From JBJEQG01 sp051881635 (GTDB taxonomy: Bacteria; Bacillota; Clostridia; Oscillospirales; Acutalibacteraceae): a stretch of DNA of 50,580 bases. Shown piece after piece: positions 25,528 to 34,814 of this stretch. Numbering within the stretch: position 1 is the first letter of the stretch; the number at the start of each line of letters is the position of its first letter. The stretch is from positions 1-50,580 of the forward strand of contig JBJEQG010000107.1 in the NCBI GenBank assembly GCA_051881635.1. Reading direction: 5' to 3'. The notes below the pieces were generated by a model. That model saw only the letters and a list, made by a program, of their open reading frames with translations, searched no databases and was not told where the DNA came from. The position numbers were made by a program, and so were the translations under genes.

Positions 25528-25971
25528 TTATTTGGAAACGATACTCGTTTTTTTGAGCATTTCCGTTAATTCACGGTCACGGTCGCAGAAAAACTTAATG
25601 ACATCACGGCGGGTAATAATACCAATAAAAGATTTTTTGTCATCAATAACGGGAACAAAGTTTTGGTCCATAACAATGCGTAATAAGTCGTTCATATCGG
25701 CTGTGACGGTAACGGGCTTGTTGCGGTCCTCAGAAATAATATCCATAATGGAATAATTCTCTTGGGCTTCAAGTTCTTTGTCACGACAGTTCAATAAATG
25801 GCGTAGAAAATCGCCTTCGCTGACTGTGCCGACATACTCGCCCTCTTTATTTAAAACGGGAATGGCGGTATAGCCGTGAACTTTCATCTTTTCCAGACCC
25901 TGACGGACGGTGCTGTCCTCAGTGATATAAGCAACATTAACCTTTGGCTTTAACAAAAAGAGTATATTCAT
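25528..25971 (-). CDS. CBS-domain pair protein
   Basis: A 147-residue protein made almost entirely of two CBS domains (about 1-60: ITEDSTVRQGLEKMKVHGYTAIPVLNKEGEYVGTVSEGDFLRHL; about 75-135: VTVTADMNDLLRIVMDQNFVPVIDDKKSFIGIITRRDVIKFF). Such stand-alone pairs bind adenine nucleotides and usually sense energy or nucleotide state; the partner is unknown. It is alone on the minus strand, with AAGGAAGTTTT upstream of the ATG. The 286 bases to alr contain the alr promoter and A/T-rich DNA. Confidence 0.9.
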   Translation of the reverse strand: MNILFLLKPKVNVAYITEDSTVRQGLEKMKVHGYTAIPVLNKEGEYVGTVSEGDFLRHLLNCRDKELEAQENYSIMDIISEDRNKPVTVTADMNDLLRIVMDQNFVPVIDDKKSFIGIITRRDVIKFFCDRDRELTEMLKKTSIVSK

Positions 25972-26153
25972 ATTAAAACTTCCTTTGTGTTTTATTGATT
26001 TTGCATAATTTGTTTTATTATATCAAAGAATAGCTCCTGATTATAGGGCTTTTTTGTAAATTATGTTAATTTTTTAAAAATAAAACAAAAGTCCCCTAAA
26101 ATTCTTTTTTTTATGGTTTAAAACAGAAAAATGCCTGTTTTTTTTGCATAACA

Positions 26154-26182
26154 TTGACATGACTTTTTTGTTGCGGTAAAAT
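26154..26182 (+). promoter_or_regulatory. Promoter of alr
   Basis: Consensus TTGACA (26154-26159), 17-base spacer, TAAAAT (26177-26182). The leader to the alr start is about 68 bases. It may drive the run alr to tsaD, in which genes follow each other closely. Confidence 0.75.
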
Positions 26183-26256
26183 ATAGAATATAGATTTTGA
26201 AATTTGTGATATATTGTAAAGGGCGGTTATGCCTTATAAATTTGGAGAGATGATTT

Positions 26257-27462
26257 ATGACTTCTTTTTTACGCCGTACATGGGCGGAAATTGATTTGAA
26301 TGCTTTGGAGCATAATTATAATGAGATTAGAAAAGCGACAGCTCCCGAAAGTGAGATTATGTGTGTTATTAAGGCAGACGCATACGGACACGGTGCAGTA
26401 AAGACAGCCCATGAGTTTGAACGATTGGGGGCAAACCGTTTTGCCGTATCCAATATAGAGGAGGCTTTACAGCTTAGGGAAAACGGCATTACAGCTCCGA
26501 TATTGATTTTGGGATTTACTCCTGCCTCTGCCGCTGAGGCTTTGGCAAAAAATCATATTGCCCAAGCAGTATTTTCGGAGGATTATGCGAAAGAGTTATC
26601 TGCCTATGCTGTGAAACAAGGTGTAACCGTAAAAATTCACATTAAACTTGATACGGGCATGAGCCGTATCGGGTTTATGTATCAAGACCCTGAAAGGGAC
26701 AAAAACTCAATTTCCGAGATTGTTCGTGTATGCGGATTGGACGGTTTGGAGCATGAGGGAATTTTTACCCATTTTGCGGTATCTGATGAAGGGGACGAGG
26801 GAAAGGATTATACTCTTAAACAGTTGGGTTGTTTTTCAAAAGCGATTGAAAACCTAAAATCGTGCGGCGTTGAATTTGCGTTGCGTCATTGTTCCAACAG
26901 CGGTGCAATTATAGATTATAAGCAGGCTCACATGAACTGTGTGCGGGCAGGCATTATTTTATATGGGCTTTTTCCGTCCTCAAAATTATCCGACCGTTTG
27001 GATTTAAAACCCGTTATGCAGATTAAAAGCGTTATCGCCCAGATAAAATATGTAGAACCGAATACGGCGGTAAGTTACGGCGGTATTTATAAGACAGATA
27101 AGAAAACACGCATTGCCACTGTACCTATTGGTTATGCGGACGGCTATACCCGCAGTTTGGGCAACCGTGCAAAAATGTTGGTCGGCGGTCAATATGTTCC
27201 CGTTATCGGCAGAGTATGTATGGACCAGTTAATGTTGGACATCAGCGGTGTTGAAAATGTTAAAGTCGGTGATGAAGTTACGGTTATTGGTACAGACGGT
27301 CAAAACAGCATAACCTTTGAAGAAATTGCGGCATTGACGGGAACAATTAACTATGAAGTGATTTGTGTTGTTGGAAAGCGTGTGCCGAGAATTTATTATA
27401 AAAACGGTAAGAAAATTGGCGTAATGGATTGTATATATTCAGGAGAGGCTGTTTTGGGATAA
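26257..27462 (+). CDS. alr: Alanine racemase
   Basis: PLP enzyme that makes D-alanine for peptidoglycan. The 401-residue product has the PLP-binding lysine motif VIKADAYGHGAV (Lys near residue 39), KLDTGMSRIGF, HCSNSGAI and VRAGIILYG, and the C-terminal catalytic tyrosine region ATVPIGYADGYTRSLGNRA and GRVCMDQLMLDIS. Start ATG 26257 follows GGAGAG. D-Ala ligase (ddl) lies in the same window on the other strand. Length slightly above the usual 370-390. Confidence 0.97.
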   Translation: MTSFLRRTWAEIDLNALEHNYNEIRKATAPESEIMCVIKADAYGHGAVKTAHEFERLGANRFAVSNIEEALQLRENGITAPILILGFTPASAAEALAKNHIAQAVFSEDYAKELSAYAVKQGVTVKIHIKLDTGMSRIGFMYQDPERDKNSISEIVRVCGLDGLEHEGIFTHFAVSDEGDEGKDYTLKQLGCFSKAIENLKSCGVEFALRHCSNSGAIIDYKQAHMNCVRAGIILYGLFPSSKLSDRLDLKPVMQIKSVIAQIKYVEPNTAVSYGGIYKTDKKTRIATVPIGYADGYTRSLGNRAKMLVGGQYVPVIGRVCMDQLMLDISGVENVKVGDEVTVIGTDGQNSITFEEIAALTGTINYEVICVVGKRVPRIYYKNGKKIGVMDCIYSGEAVLG

Positions 27463-27479
27463 CAGGGAAAGGGAAAACA

Positions 27480-27902
27480 ATGACACTGTATGAAAATAAA
27501 CTGACTGCCGAAGATTTTTGCGATTTACAGGAAGCGGTCGGCTTTGGCAGACCGAATTTATCCCAAATAAAGACTGCTCTTAAAAACAGCATTTATATAG
27601 TATCAGCAGAAATTGACGGAGAGGTTGTTGGTATGGGACGACTTGTCGGAGATTATGCGAGAATATTTTATATTCAAGATGTTTTTATTTCTCCAAATTA
27701 TCAGCGACAAGGTATTGGTACGGCAATCATGAAAAAACTGTTATCCTATATAAAGGACTTGAATTTAGTCGATTGTAATATTATGGTTGGATTGATGTCG
27801 GCTAAGGGAAAGGAAGATTTTTATAAGAGATTCGGGTTCAAAGTCAGACCAAATGATTTTCAAGGCTGCGGTATGATGATGAACATTGAAAAGCATAACT
27901 GA
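27480..27902 (+). CDS. GNAT-family N-acetyltransferase
   Basis: Acetyl-CoA-dependent acetyltransferase of 140 residues from ATG 27480 (MTLYENKLTAEDFCDLQEAVGFGRP); the open frame before it belongs to the alr overlap. The acetyl-CoA site is RQGIGTAIMKKL (motif A, R/Q-x-x-G-x-G/A), with VFISPNYQRQG before it and FYKRFGFKVRP after. Substrate unknown. Lies 17 bases after alr, in the same apparent operon. Confidence 0.9.
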   Translation: MTLYENKLTAEDFCDLQEAVGFGRPNLSQIKTALKNSIYIVSAEIDGEVVGMGRLVGDYARIFYIQDVFISPNYQRQGIGTAIMKKLLSYIKDLNLVDCNIMVGLMSAKGKEDFYKRFGFKVRPNDFQGCGMMMNIEKHN

Positions 27903-27922
27903 CAAATGTGAGGGGGCAGAGA

Positions 27923-30508
27923 ATGAAACTGCTTGTAATTGACGGCAACAGCATTATCAACAGGGCTTTTTACGGCATAAAACTGCTGACGACAAAGGAC
28001 GGTCAGTTTACGAATGCGATTTATGGCTTTATGACAACACTAATTCGCATTTTAGATGAGTGTCAGCCTGACGGTGTAGCGGTTGCGTTTGATTTGAAAG
28101 CTCCGACTTTTCGTCATAAAGCGTATGCAGATTATAAAGCAGGACGCAAAGGAATGCCTGATGAATTGGCGGCTCAGCTTGCACCGCTAAAACAGCTTTT
28201 GAAATTTTTGGGCTGTACGGTGATTGAGTGCGAAGGCTATGAGGCGGACGATATTTTGGGAACATTGGCAGAGGTCTGTACCAAAGAGAAACAAAGCTGT
28301 ATGATTGCAACAGGTGACCGTGACAGTTTGCAGTTGGTTTCCCCGACTGTTTCAGTGCGGATTGCCGCTACAAAAATGGGAAAGCCCGAAGTTGTTTTGT
28401 ATGACGAGGAAAAAATTAAAGAAACCTATGCAGTGACACCAAAACAGTTGATTGAAGTTAAGGCATTACAGGGAGATACATCGGACAATATTCCCGGTGT
28501 GGCGGGAATTGGTCCGAAAGGTGCTTCTCAACTGATTGCACAGTATGGCACGATTGATTATATTTATGAAAATTTAGACACTTTGGATATTAAAGAGGGT
28601 GTTCGCAAAAAGCTGGCGGCAGGCAAAGAAAATGCCTATTTAAGCCGTATGTTAGGAACAATTTGCACAAATGCACCGATTGATACGGATTTGACGCATT
28701 ATTTGTGGCATGACCGTGACGAAAAAGCAGCAGTACAGCTTTTGACGCATTTGGAGATGTTCTCCCTCATAGCAAAGCTACATTTGAACCCCAATATAGC
28801 CGTTGATGAACCGATACAGGAAACAGAGAATACTTTGTCTGTACAGATTTTTAAGGACGGTTCAGCGGAAACCGTTTTGTCGGAATTGCAAAATAAAACC
28901 TGTGATATAGCGGTTGAGATAGAGAACCAAAAGATAAAGTCCTTTTGTTTGTACAGTGACGGCAGTATTTACGATTTTACAACAGAGAATGAGGATTTTT
29001 TAAGGGCATTTTGTGCAGATAAAAATATCCGCAAGCGTATTCATAATGTTAAACCGTTTTATGCTTTTTTGGAAGATAAAAATATAGAATTGAATAATCT
29101 GTCCTGTGATACGATGTTGGCGGCGTATTTGCTAAACCCGTCCGCAAACGATTACAGTTTGGAGCGGATTTGTCAGGAATATGCAGTACAGCCATTGCAT
29201 ACAGATGAAAAAAATGATAGATTTAAAGAGGTACTGATGTTAAGTCCTGTGGCGGATAAGTTGGAAACCCTTATTGAAGAAAAGGGGCATGGCTCGCTTT
29301 TGCGTGATATTGAAATTCCGTTTGCACAGGTTTTAGCGAATATGGAGAATGTCGGATTTGAGGTTGACAGGGACGGAATTGCCGCCTACGGTAAGAGTTT
29401 GGACGGTGATATTGAACGCTTACAGCAAAAGGTTTATGAACAGGTGGGCTATACCTTTAATATTCAATCCCCGAAACAGTTGGGTACGGCATTGTTTGAA
29501 AAAATGGGTTTGCCCTTAGGAAAGAAAACAAAAACAGGCTACTCAACCAATGCTGATGTTTTGGAGAGTTTGCAGTACGAATTTCCTGTTGTGCGTGATG
29601 TTTTGGAATATCGTGCGTTGACAAAGTTAAAATCAACCTATTGTGACGGTTTAATTAAAGTTATTGCGGCAGACGGGCGTATTCATTCCCGTTTTAATCA
29701 GACGGAAACCCGTACGGGGCGTATCAGCTCTACAGAGCCAAATTTACAGAACATTCCAGTACGAACCGAGAGGGGACGGGAATTACGCCGCTTCTTTAAC
29801 GCCAAAGAGGGCTGTGTTTTGGTTGATGCCGACTATTCCCAAATTGAACTGCGTGTGTTGGCTCATATCGCCAATGATACTGCCATGATTGAGGCATTCA
29901 AAAACAAAGAGGATATTCATGCCACAACAGCGGCACAAGTTTTTCATTTACCGCCTGATATGATAACACCTTTAATGAGAAGTCGTGCAAAGGCGGTCAA
30001 TTTCGGCATTGTTTACGGTATTAGTGCTTTTTCACTCTCGAAAGATATTGGTGTTTCACGCAAAGAGGCGGATTGTTATATCAAGGATTATCTGGCACAT
30101 TTCAGCGGCGTTGATGCCTATATGCAGTCGGTTGTTGAAAAGGCAAAGAATGACGGTTATGTGCAGACTATGTTTGGACGGCGGCGTTATTTGCCGGAAT
30201 TGACAGCGTCAAATTTTGCGATGCGGTCTTTTGGGGAGCGTGTGGCAAGAAATATGCCCATTCAGGGAACGGCGGCGGACATTATAAAAATAGCGATGAT
30301 TCATGTTGAGGAGCGTCTGCGTAAAGAGCAATTCAAGGCAAAACTGATTTTGCAGGTGCATGATGAGTTGATTGTTGAAGCACCATGTGCAGAGGCAGAG
30401 GCTGTGGCACATATTTTAACGGAAGAAATGGAGAACGCCGTTTCGCTTAAAGTGCCGCTTGTTGCCGAAGCCGTAATCGGCAAAACATGGTATGATGCAA
30501 AGGGATAA
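27923..30508 (+). CDS. polA: DNA polymerase I
   Basis: Replication/repair polymerase, 861 residues from ATG 27923 (MKLLVIDGNSIINRAFYG) with AGGGGG upstream. N-terminal 5'-nuclease domain (about 1-290: DGNSIINRAFYG, GYEADDILGT, QGDTSDNIPGVAGIGPKGA). Middle 3'-5' exonuclease-like domain is degenerate: the DxE motif expected near residue 310 reads CDIAVEIENQK with no Asp-x-Glu, although SCDTMLAAYLLNP is recognisable; proofreading is probably absent, as in several Firmicutes. C-terminal polymerase domain has motif A VDADYSQIELRVLAHI, motif B RSRAKAVNFGIVYG and motif C LQVHDELIVE. Confidence 0.97.
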   Translation: MKLLVIDGNSIINRAFYGIKLLTTKDGQFTNAIYGFMTTLIRILDECQPDGVAVAFDLKAPTFRHKAYADYKAGRKGMPDELAAQLAPLKQLLKFLGCTVIECEGYEADDILGTLAEVCTKEKQSCMIATGDRDSLQLVSPTVSVRIAATKMGKPEVVLYDEEKIKETYAVTPKQLIEVKALQGDTSDNIPGVAGIGPKGASQLIAQYGTIDYIYENLDTLDIKEGVRKKLAAGKENAYLSRMLGTICTNAPIDTDLTHYLWHDRDEKAAVQLLTHLEMFSLIAKLHLNPNIAVDEPIQETENTLSVQIFKDGSAETVLSELQNKTCDIAVEIENQKIKSFCLYSDGSIYDFTTENEDFLRAFCADKNIRKRIHNVKPFYAFLEDKNIELNNLSCDTMLAAYLLNPSANDYSLERICQEYAVQPLHTDEKNDRFKEVLMLSPVADKLETLIEEKGHGSLLRDIEIPFAQVLANMENVGFEVDRDGIAAYGKSLDGDIERLQQKVYEQVGYTFNIQSPKQLGTALFEKMGLPLGKKTKTGYSTNADVLESLQYEFPVVRDVLEYRALTKLKSTYCDGLIKVIAADGRIHSRFNQTETRTGRISSTEPNLQNIPVRTERGRELRRFFNAKEGCVLVDADYSQIELRVLAHIANDTAMIEAFKNKEDIHATTAAQVFHLPPDMITPLMRSRAKAVNFGIVYGISAFSLSKDIGVSRKEADCYIKDYLAHFSGVDAYMQSVVEKAKNDGYVQTMFGRRRYLPELTASNFAMRSFGERVARNMPIQGTAADIIKIAMIHVEERLRKEQFKAKLILQVHDELIVEAPCAEAEAVAHILTEEMENAVSLKVPLVAEAVIGKTWYDAKG

Positions 30509-30528
30509 GAATTAAGGAGGGAAACAGG

Positions 30529-30984
30529 GTGCATTTGTTGTTTGTTTGTTCGGGCAATACTTGCAGAAGTCCAATGGCAGAGGGAATTTTTAAGAAAATG
30601 ACAGCTAACCTGAATAATTTTGTATGCAGCAGTGCCGGTATGAGTTTTAACAACGGTGCTCCTGTTTCAGAAAATGCAGCAGCCGTCTGTAAAGAGATTG
30701 GCGTAGATATAAGCGGTCATCATTCCCGTTCAATCAGTTTTCTTGACACGGAAAAAACGGATTGGTTTGTTGTTATGACTTACTATCATGCAGAGTCTTT
30801 GCTTATGGCGGAAATTCCGCAGGAAAAAATTTATATACTAAACGGTGAAAAGGGCGGTATTCCCGACCCTTACGGCAGTGACATTGAAACCTATCGAAAA
30901 TGTCGTGACTTGATTATAGAGGGTTTGAAGAAACTCTATGTTTTGGTTGAAAATTATTTGAAGGCGGAGTCGGAGCAATCATGA
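30529..30984 (+). CDS. Low-molecular-weight protein phosphatase (YwlE-like)
   Basis: Cysteine-based phosphatase, 151 residues, GTG start at 30529 preceded by AAGGAGGG. The N-terminal P-loop FVCSGNTCRSPMAEGIF holds the nucleophilic Cys and the Arg of the CX5R motif; the general acid Asp occurs late in GGIPDPYGSD. In Firmicutes this family includes YwlE, which removes phosphate from arginine; Thr at CSGNTCRS (position 5 of the loop) is the residue seen in arginine phosphatases and fits that assignment, but tyrosine phosphatase activity cannot be excluded. Overlaps rimI by 4 bases. Confidence 0.9.
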   Translation: MHLLFVCSGNTCRSPMAEGIFKKMTANLNNFVCSSAGMSFNNGAPVSENAAAVCKEIGVDISGHHSRSISFLDTEKTDWFVVMTYYHAESLLMAEIPQEKIYILNGEKGGIPDPYGSDIETYRKCRDLIIEGLKKLYVLVENYLKAESEQS

Positions 30985-31424
30985 AAATACGCATTACAGC
31001 ATTGAGTGAAGATCATATCGGTATTTTGGCGGAGTTAGAACGCCTTTGCTTTTCAGACCCGTGGTCTGAAAACAGTCTTCGGGAAATGCTGACAAGTGAA
31101 ACGGCTCGTTTTTTTGTGGCGTTGGCTGATGAACAGGTGGCGGGATATATGGGAACGCACATTGTGTGCGACAGTGCCTATGTGGACAATATTGCGGTTT
31201 TTCCGCAGTATAGGAGGCATGGTATCGCAAAAGCGTTATTTGACCATGTTTTTACAATGATTCAGGCGAATGGTGTAGAATTTATTTCTTTGGAGGTGCG
31301 TCCGTCCAACACGCCGGCTTTGAAGCTGTATCAATCTTTGGGGTTTGAAAATATGGGTATTCGTCCAAATTACTACCGCAACCCCACAGAGAATGCTTTT
31401 ATTATGACAAAAATTTTTGAATAA
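30981..31424 (+). CDS. rimI: Ribosomal-protein-alanine N-acetyltransferase RimI
   Basis: GNAT acetyltransferase that acetylates the N terminus of ribosomal protein S18 in model bacteria. 147 residues; CFSDPWSENSLREML near the N terminus, VDNIAVFPQYRRHGIAKALFDHV (acetyl-CoA binding) and FISLEVRPSNTPALKLYQSLGFENMGIRPNYY are family-typical. It overlaps the phosphatase gene and lies 21 bases before tsaD, a conserved neighbour of rimI. Confidence 0.93.
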   Translation: MKIRITALSEDHIGILAELERLCFSDPWSENSLREMLTSETARFFVALADEQVAGYMGTHIVCDSAYVDNIAVFPQYRRHGIAKALFDHVFTMIQANGVEFISLEVRPSNTPALKLYQSLGFENMGIRPNYYRNPTENAFIMTKIFE

Positions 31425-31445
31425 AAAACCTAAGGAGTTGTAAAA

Positions 31446-32462
31446 ATGAAGCTGTTGGCGATAGAAAGTTCTTGTGACGAAACCGCTGCCGCCGTTGTAG
31501 AGGACGGGCGGAAGGTTCTTTCGTCTGTTGTTGCCTCACAGGTTGAAGAACATAAATTATATGGCGGTGTTGTGCCGGAAATTGCGTCACGCCGTCATTG
31601 TGAAGCTATTAACGGTGTTGTCGGCGAGGCGATGACACAAGCGGCATTGTCATGGAAAGATTTGGACGCTGTTGCCGTAACATCGGCACCGGGCTTGATT
31701 GGTGCTTTGCTTGTAGGTGTAAATTTTGCAAAGGGACTTTCCTTTGCCACAGGCTTGCCGCTTGTTCCCGTTCATCATTTGCGTTCCCATATTGCGGCAA
31801 ATTATATTACACACAGGGATTTAGAACCACCGTTTATTTGTTTAGTTGTTTCCGGCGGTCACAGTCATATTGTGGAAGTATTGGATTACACGACTTTTCG
31901 GATTGTTGGAAAAACAAGAGATGATGCGGCAGGTGAGGCTTTTGACAAGGCGGCAAGGTCTATGGGTATGCCGTATCCCGGCGGTGTGCATTTGGATCGT
32001 GTGGCACAGGGCGGTAATCCAAACGCTTTTGTTCTGCCTCGTCCAAAGGTTGACGGCTCATCTTATGATTTTAGTTTTTCAGGATTGAAAACGGCAATTA
32101 TTAACCAAATTCACAATGCGTCCCAAAAAGGAATTGAATTGCCAACGGCTGATTTGGCGGCATCATTCCGCAAGGCAGTTGTGGATTGTTTGATTGACCA
32201 TTTTATAAGGGCGGCACAGGACTTGGGATATAACAAGCTGGTTATGGCAGGCGGCGTTTCTGCCAATTCTCTTTTGCGTCAGCGTTTGGCGGAGGAATGT
32301 GACAGGCGAGGTTGGTTTTATGCGTATCCGTCACTTGACTTATGCGGTGATAACGGTGCAATGGTCGGAGCCCAGGGCTATTATGAATTTATGGCAGGGC
32401 ATACGGCGGATATGACGCTAAACGCCAAACCTACCATGCCGATTGATACAATTCGTATGTGA
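31446..32462 (+). CDS. tsaD: tRNA N6-threonylcarbamoyladenosine transferase subunit TsaD
   Basis: Catalytic subunit for t6A37 modification of ANN-decoding tRNAs. 338 residues. ASKHA-fold motifs: LAIESSCDETAAAVV (residues 3-17), the metal-binding pair in HHLRSHIAANYI, VSGGHSHIV, GEAFDKAARSMGMPYPGG, SFSGLKTAI, AGGVSANSLLR, and the last metal ligand Asp in SLDLCGDNGAM. The usual partners TsaB and TsaE are not in the window. A terminator follows. Confidence 0.97.
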   Translation: MKLLAIESSCDETAAAVVEDGRKVLSSVVASQVEEHKLYGGVVPEIASRRHCEAINGVVGEAMTQAALSWKDLDAVAVTSAPGLIGALLVGVNFAKGLSFATGLPLVPVHHLRSHIAANYITHRDLEPPFICLVVSGGHSHIVEVLDYTTFRIVGKTRDDAAGEAFDKAARSMGMPYPGGVHLDRVAQGGNPNAFVLPRPKVDGSSYDFSFSGLKTAIINQIHNASQKGIELPTADLAASFRKAVVDCLIDHFIRAAQDLGYNKLVMAGGVSANSLLRQRLAEECDRRGWFYAYPSLDLCGDNGAMVGAQGYYEFMAGHTADMTLNAKPTMPIDTIRM

Positions 32463-32483
32463 AAGCGGATATATTTTGAAGTT

Positions 32484-32525
32484 AAAAGTCTGTTTATTTG
32501 CAAGATAATAAACAGACTTTTGTTA
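32484..32525 (+). terminator. Intrinsic terminator after tsaD
   Basis: AAAAGTCTGTTTATT (32484-32498) pairs perfectly with AATAAACAGACTTTT (32507-32521), 8-base loop, then TGTTATTTT. It closes the alr-tsaD run. Confidence 0.85.
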
Positions 32526-32606
32526 TTTTAAGTAGAAATAGTTTGTATTTTGGAAATATATATGTTAAAATTAGACGATATATCTAAAACTGAAAGGAAT
32601 TGTACC

Positions 32607-34451
32607 ATGAAAGATAAACTAAAAAATCTTTGGAAAAAACCATTAACGGTGTATGTTTTTTTGGCTGTAATTATTATTTTACAGCTTGTCTATTTGTCTT
32701 GTAATTTCATTTTTTATAAAGACGGTTATCATTCAGACGAAATTTATTCCTATGGTCTTTCTAACTCATATCATAATCCCTTTCTTATTTCTGACAACGA
32801 TATTCATAATAGTGATGAAGTTTATTTTAACATAAATGAATGGGTATCGGGTGATGTATTTCAAGATTATGTAACCGTTGATGCGGATAAAACTTTTGAT
32901 TATGAGAATGTATGGTACAATCAAAGCCTTGACAGACACCCACCACTATATTATACCGTCTTACATACGATATGTTCATTTTTTCCCGAACAATTTACAC
33001 CATGGTTTGGATTTGGTCTGAATTTGGCAGTGTTTGCCGTTTTGCAGATTTTTGTTTTTCTTTTGTCAAGGAAAATTTTAAAGTCAAATGTTTTAGCTTT
33101 GGTGACTGTTATATGCTATGGCTTTTCAGTCGGGGCGGTTAGTACCTTTGTTTATATCCGTATGTATGCTATGGTAACGATGTGGATTGTTATTTTGGCA
33201 TATCTTCATGCAATACTTTTGGATTGTAAAGGGCAAATCAAAATTAAAAATCTTATTCCCATTACAATTATAGTTATGCTGGGTGCGTTGACACAGCATG
33301 AATTTACAATTATGGCGTTTGTTTTTGCCGTTTGTTTTTGCCTGTATTATCTTTTCAAAAAACAATTTAAAAATTTCTTTAAATACGGTTGTTCAATGTT
33401 GATTGGTGTTCTATTGGCATGGGCAATATTTATGCCGTTGATGTCACAGATTTTTTACGAAGGTGACGGTTCCGGTATTGATTTTGATTCATTTATCAAA
33501 CAGTTTAAGATTGCTGTATGGTATCCTATTTTAAATCTGTTTGGTATTTATAGAATGACATCAGGCAGTTGGATATTTCTTGGTATTGTAGTTCCAACAT
33601 TTATCGTTGTCATTCTTGCCTTTGCAATTCCAATTAGTTTCCTGTTAAGAGATAATAAGAAATTTATTGCTCTAAAAGAAAAAATAAAGAGTGGCGGTTC
33701 AAACTTTATAAAATTTATAAAAGGTATTCGCCCAAAAAAGATTATACAAAGTTTGAAGGGTATAAAAAATATTAACATATTGTGCCTTGCAATCTTTGCA
33801 GCGTCTATTGCAATTATAGTTGTTGCAGCCCGTACAACAATATTTTGGCAGATGGCGTATTGTGACAGATATGTTTTCGTGGTTTATCCATTTGTATTGA
33901 TTGTTTCGGTTGCGTTTATTTATTGGCTTGTTCGTAAAATTAAAATCAACGCATTTGTAAAATACAGCCGGCAAATTGTTGCTGTATTATTTATACTGCT
34001 TTTAGGCTGTAATGTTTCCCGTGTAAAATCGGAATATTTCTTTGAGGGAACACATAATATCGGGGATTTATCCGAGATAACGGCAGACAGTGATTGTATT
34101 ATTGTCGATTATCTGGAATGGCGTATGGAGTGTTTTTCGTTTGAATTAAGAAATGTCAATCGGGTTTTCTATACAACTTTTGCTGAACTGGAAAATATGA
34201 ATGAAAAAATGGACGCATTAAAAACTTCAAAACCGGTTTATGTATTTTTGATTACTGATAATGCGGACTTGGAAAACCAGCAAATAGCTGAATACGAATA
34301 TCTTGCAGAGGGAAGCAGTGAAACAACGGTAATTTCCGAAGCTGATATTATGGAGAAATATTTTTCTTCTCTGAATTTTTATTCCAAAAAAGAACGCTTA
34401 GGTGTTGTAACGATATTCGCACACAACTATGCTGTTTACCGTATCAATTAG
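32607..34451 (+). CDS. GT-C type membrane glycosyltransferase (GT39/ArnT-like)
   Basis: Polytopic membrane protein, 614 residues from ATG 32607 (MKDKLKNLWKKPLTVYVFLA), chosen because GAAAGGA precedes it; the frame is open to 32550. One N-terminal membrane helix is followed by a first extracytoplasmic loop with the acidic pair HSDEIYS, the catalytic-type motif of GT-C enzymes, and DRHPPLYYTVLH, a signature of the PMT/ArnT group. About ten further membrane helices follow to residue 480 and a soluble C-terminal part of about 130 residues. It likely transfers a sugar from a polyprenyl-phosphate donor to a cell-envelope acceptor; substrate unknown. Stands alone between two terminators. Confidence 0.82.
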   Translation: MKDKLKNLWKKPLTVYVFLAVIIILQLVYLSCNFIFYKDGYHSDEIYSYGLSNSYHNPFLISDNDIHNSDEVYFNINEWVSGDVFQDYVTVDADKTFDYENVWYNQSLDRHPPLYYTVLHTICSFFPEQFTPWFGFGLNLAVFAVLQIFVFLLSRKILKSNVLALVTVICYGFSVGAVSTFVYIRMYAMVTMWIVILAYLHAILLDCKGQIKIKNLIPITIIVMLGALTQHEFTIMAFVFAVCFCLYYLFKKQFKNFFKYGCSMLIGVLLAWAIFMPLMSQIFYEGDGSGIDFDSFIKQFKIAVWYPILNLFGIYRMTSGSWIFLGIVVPTFIVVILAFAIPISFLLRDNKKFIALKEKIKSGGSNFIKFIKGIRPKKIIQSLKGIKNINILCLAIFAASIAIIVVAARTTIFWQMAYCDRYVFVVYPFVLIVSVAFIYWLVRKIKINAFVKYSRQIVAVLFILLLGCNVSRVKSEYFFEGTHNIGDLSEITADSDCIIVDYLEWRMECFSFELRNVNRVFYTTFAELENMNEKMDALKTSKPVYVFLITDNADLENQQIAEYEYLAEGSSETTVISEADIMEKYFSSLNFYSKKERLGVVTIFAHNYAVYRIN

Positions 34452-34478
34452 GACAATGAGAAAAATTGATTTATAATG

Positions 34479-34513
34479 AAAAAGAACCGAGTGGAGAACT
34501 CGGCTCTTTTTGT
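34479..34513. terminator. Bidirectional terminator between glycosyltransferase and minus-strand operon
   Basis: AAGAACCGAGT pairs with ACTCGGCTCTT (34498-34508, one mismatch) with a short loop, flanked by A and T tracts; shared by the convergent genes ending at 34451 and 34521. Confidence 0.8.
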
Positions 34514-34520
34514 TTGAAGT

Positions 34521-34799
34521 TTATTTTTCGATTTCCTGAGAAAGGTGGCTGTCTTGTAATTTTCTTTGTGCGGTATGATAAGCATCGCTGTAAGATTGGT
34601 AAATCAAAATAAATGCGGGCAAACATAGTATCGCCGACAATGTACCGAAAAAGGCCGGTGTACAGTCTTTTTCGGATATAAAGAAGAAAATATGGGCAAT
34701 CGCCTGTTGGGTATTGCTTTCAAAGAATAATATACAGGCGATTATAAGGCTCAAAACAGAAAGCGTTAAAAATACGCTTGAAACTTTTAAAAGTTTCAT
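34521..34799 (-). CDS. Small membrane protein, hypothetical
   Basis: A 92-residue product with two predicted membrane helices: about residues 5-27 (KVSSVFLTLSVLSLIIACILFF) and about 48-68 (AFFGTLSAILCLPAFILIYQS), separated by a loop, with a charged C-terminal tail (AQRKLQDSHLSQEIEK). No family recognised. It starts 15 bases after the YeiH-like exporter gene and is the last gene of the minus-strand run, so it is probably co-transcribed with the exporter. Confidence 0.65.
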   Translation of the reverse strand: MKLLKVSSVFLTLSVLSLIIACILFFESNTQQAIAHIFFFISEKDCTPAFFGTLSAILCLPAFILIYQSYSDAYHTAQRKLQDSHLSQEIEK

Positions 34800-34814
34800 A
34801 GAGAAACACCACCT

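Noticed and set aside
26119..26143. AAACAG/CTGTTT hairpin with T run before alr
   Set aside because: The stem has only about 7 A/T-rich pairs and lies upstream of the alr promoter with no plus-strand gene to terminate; too weak to list.
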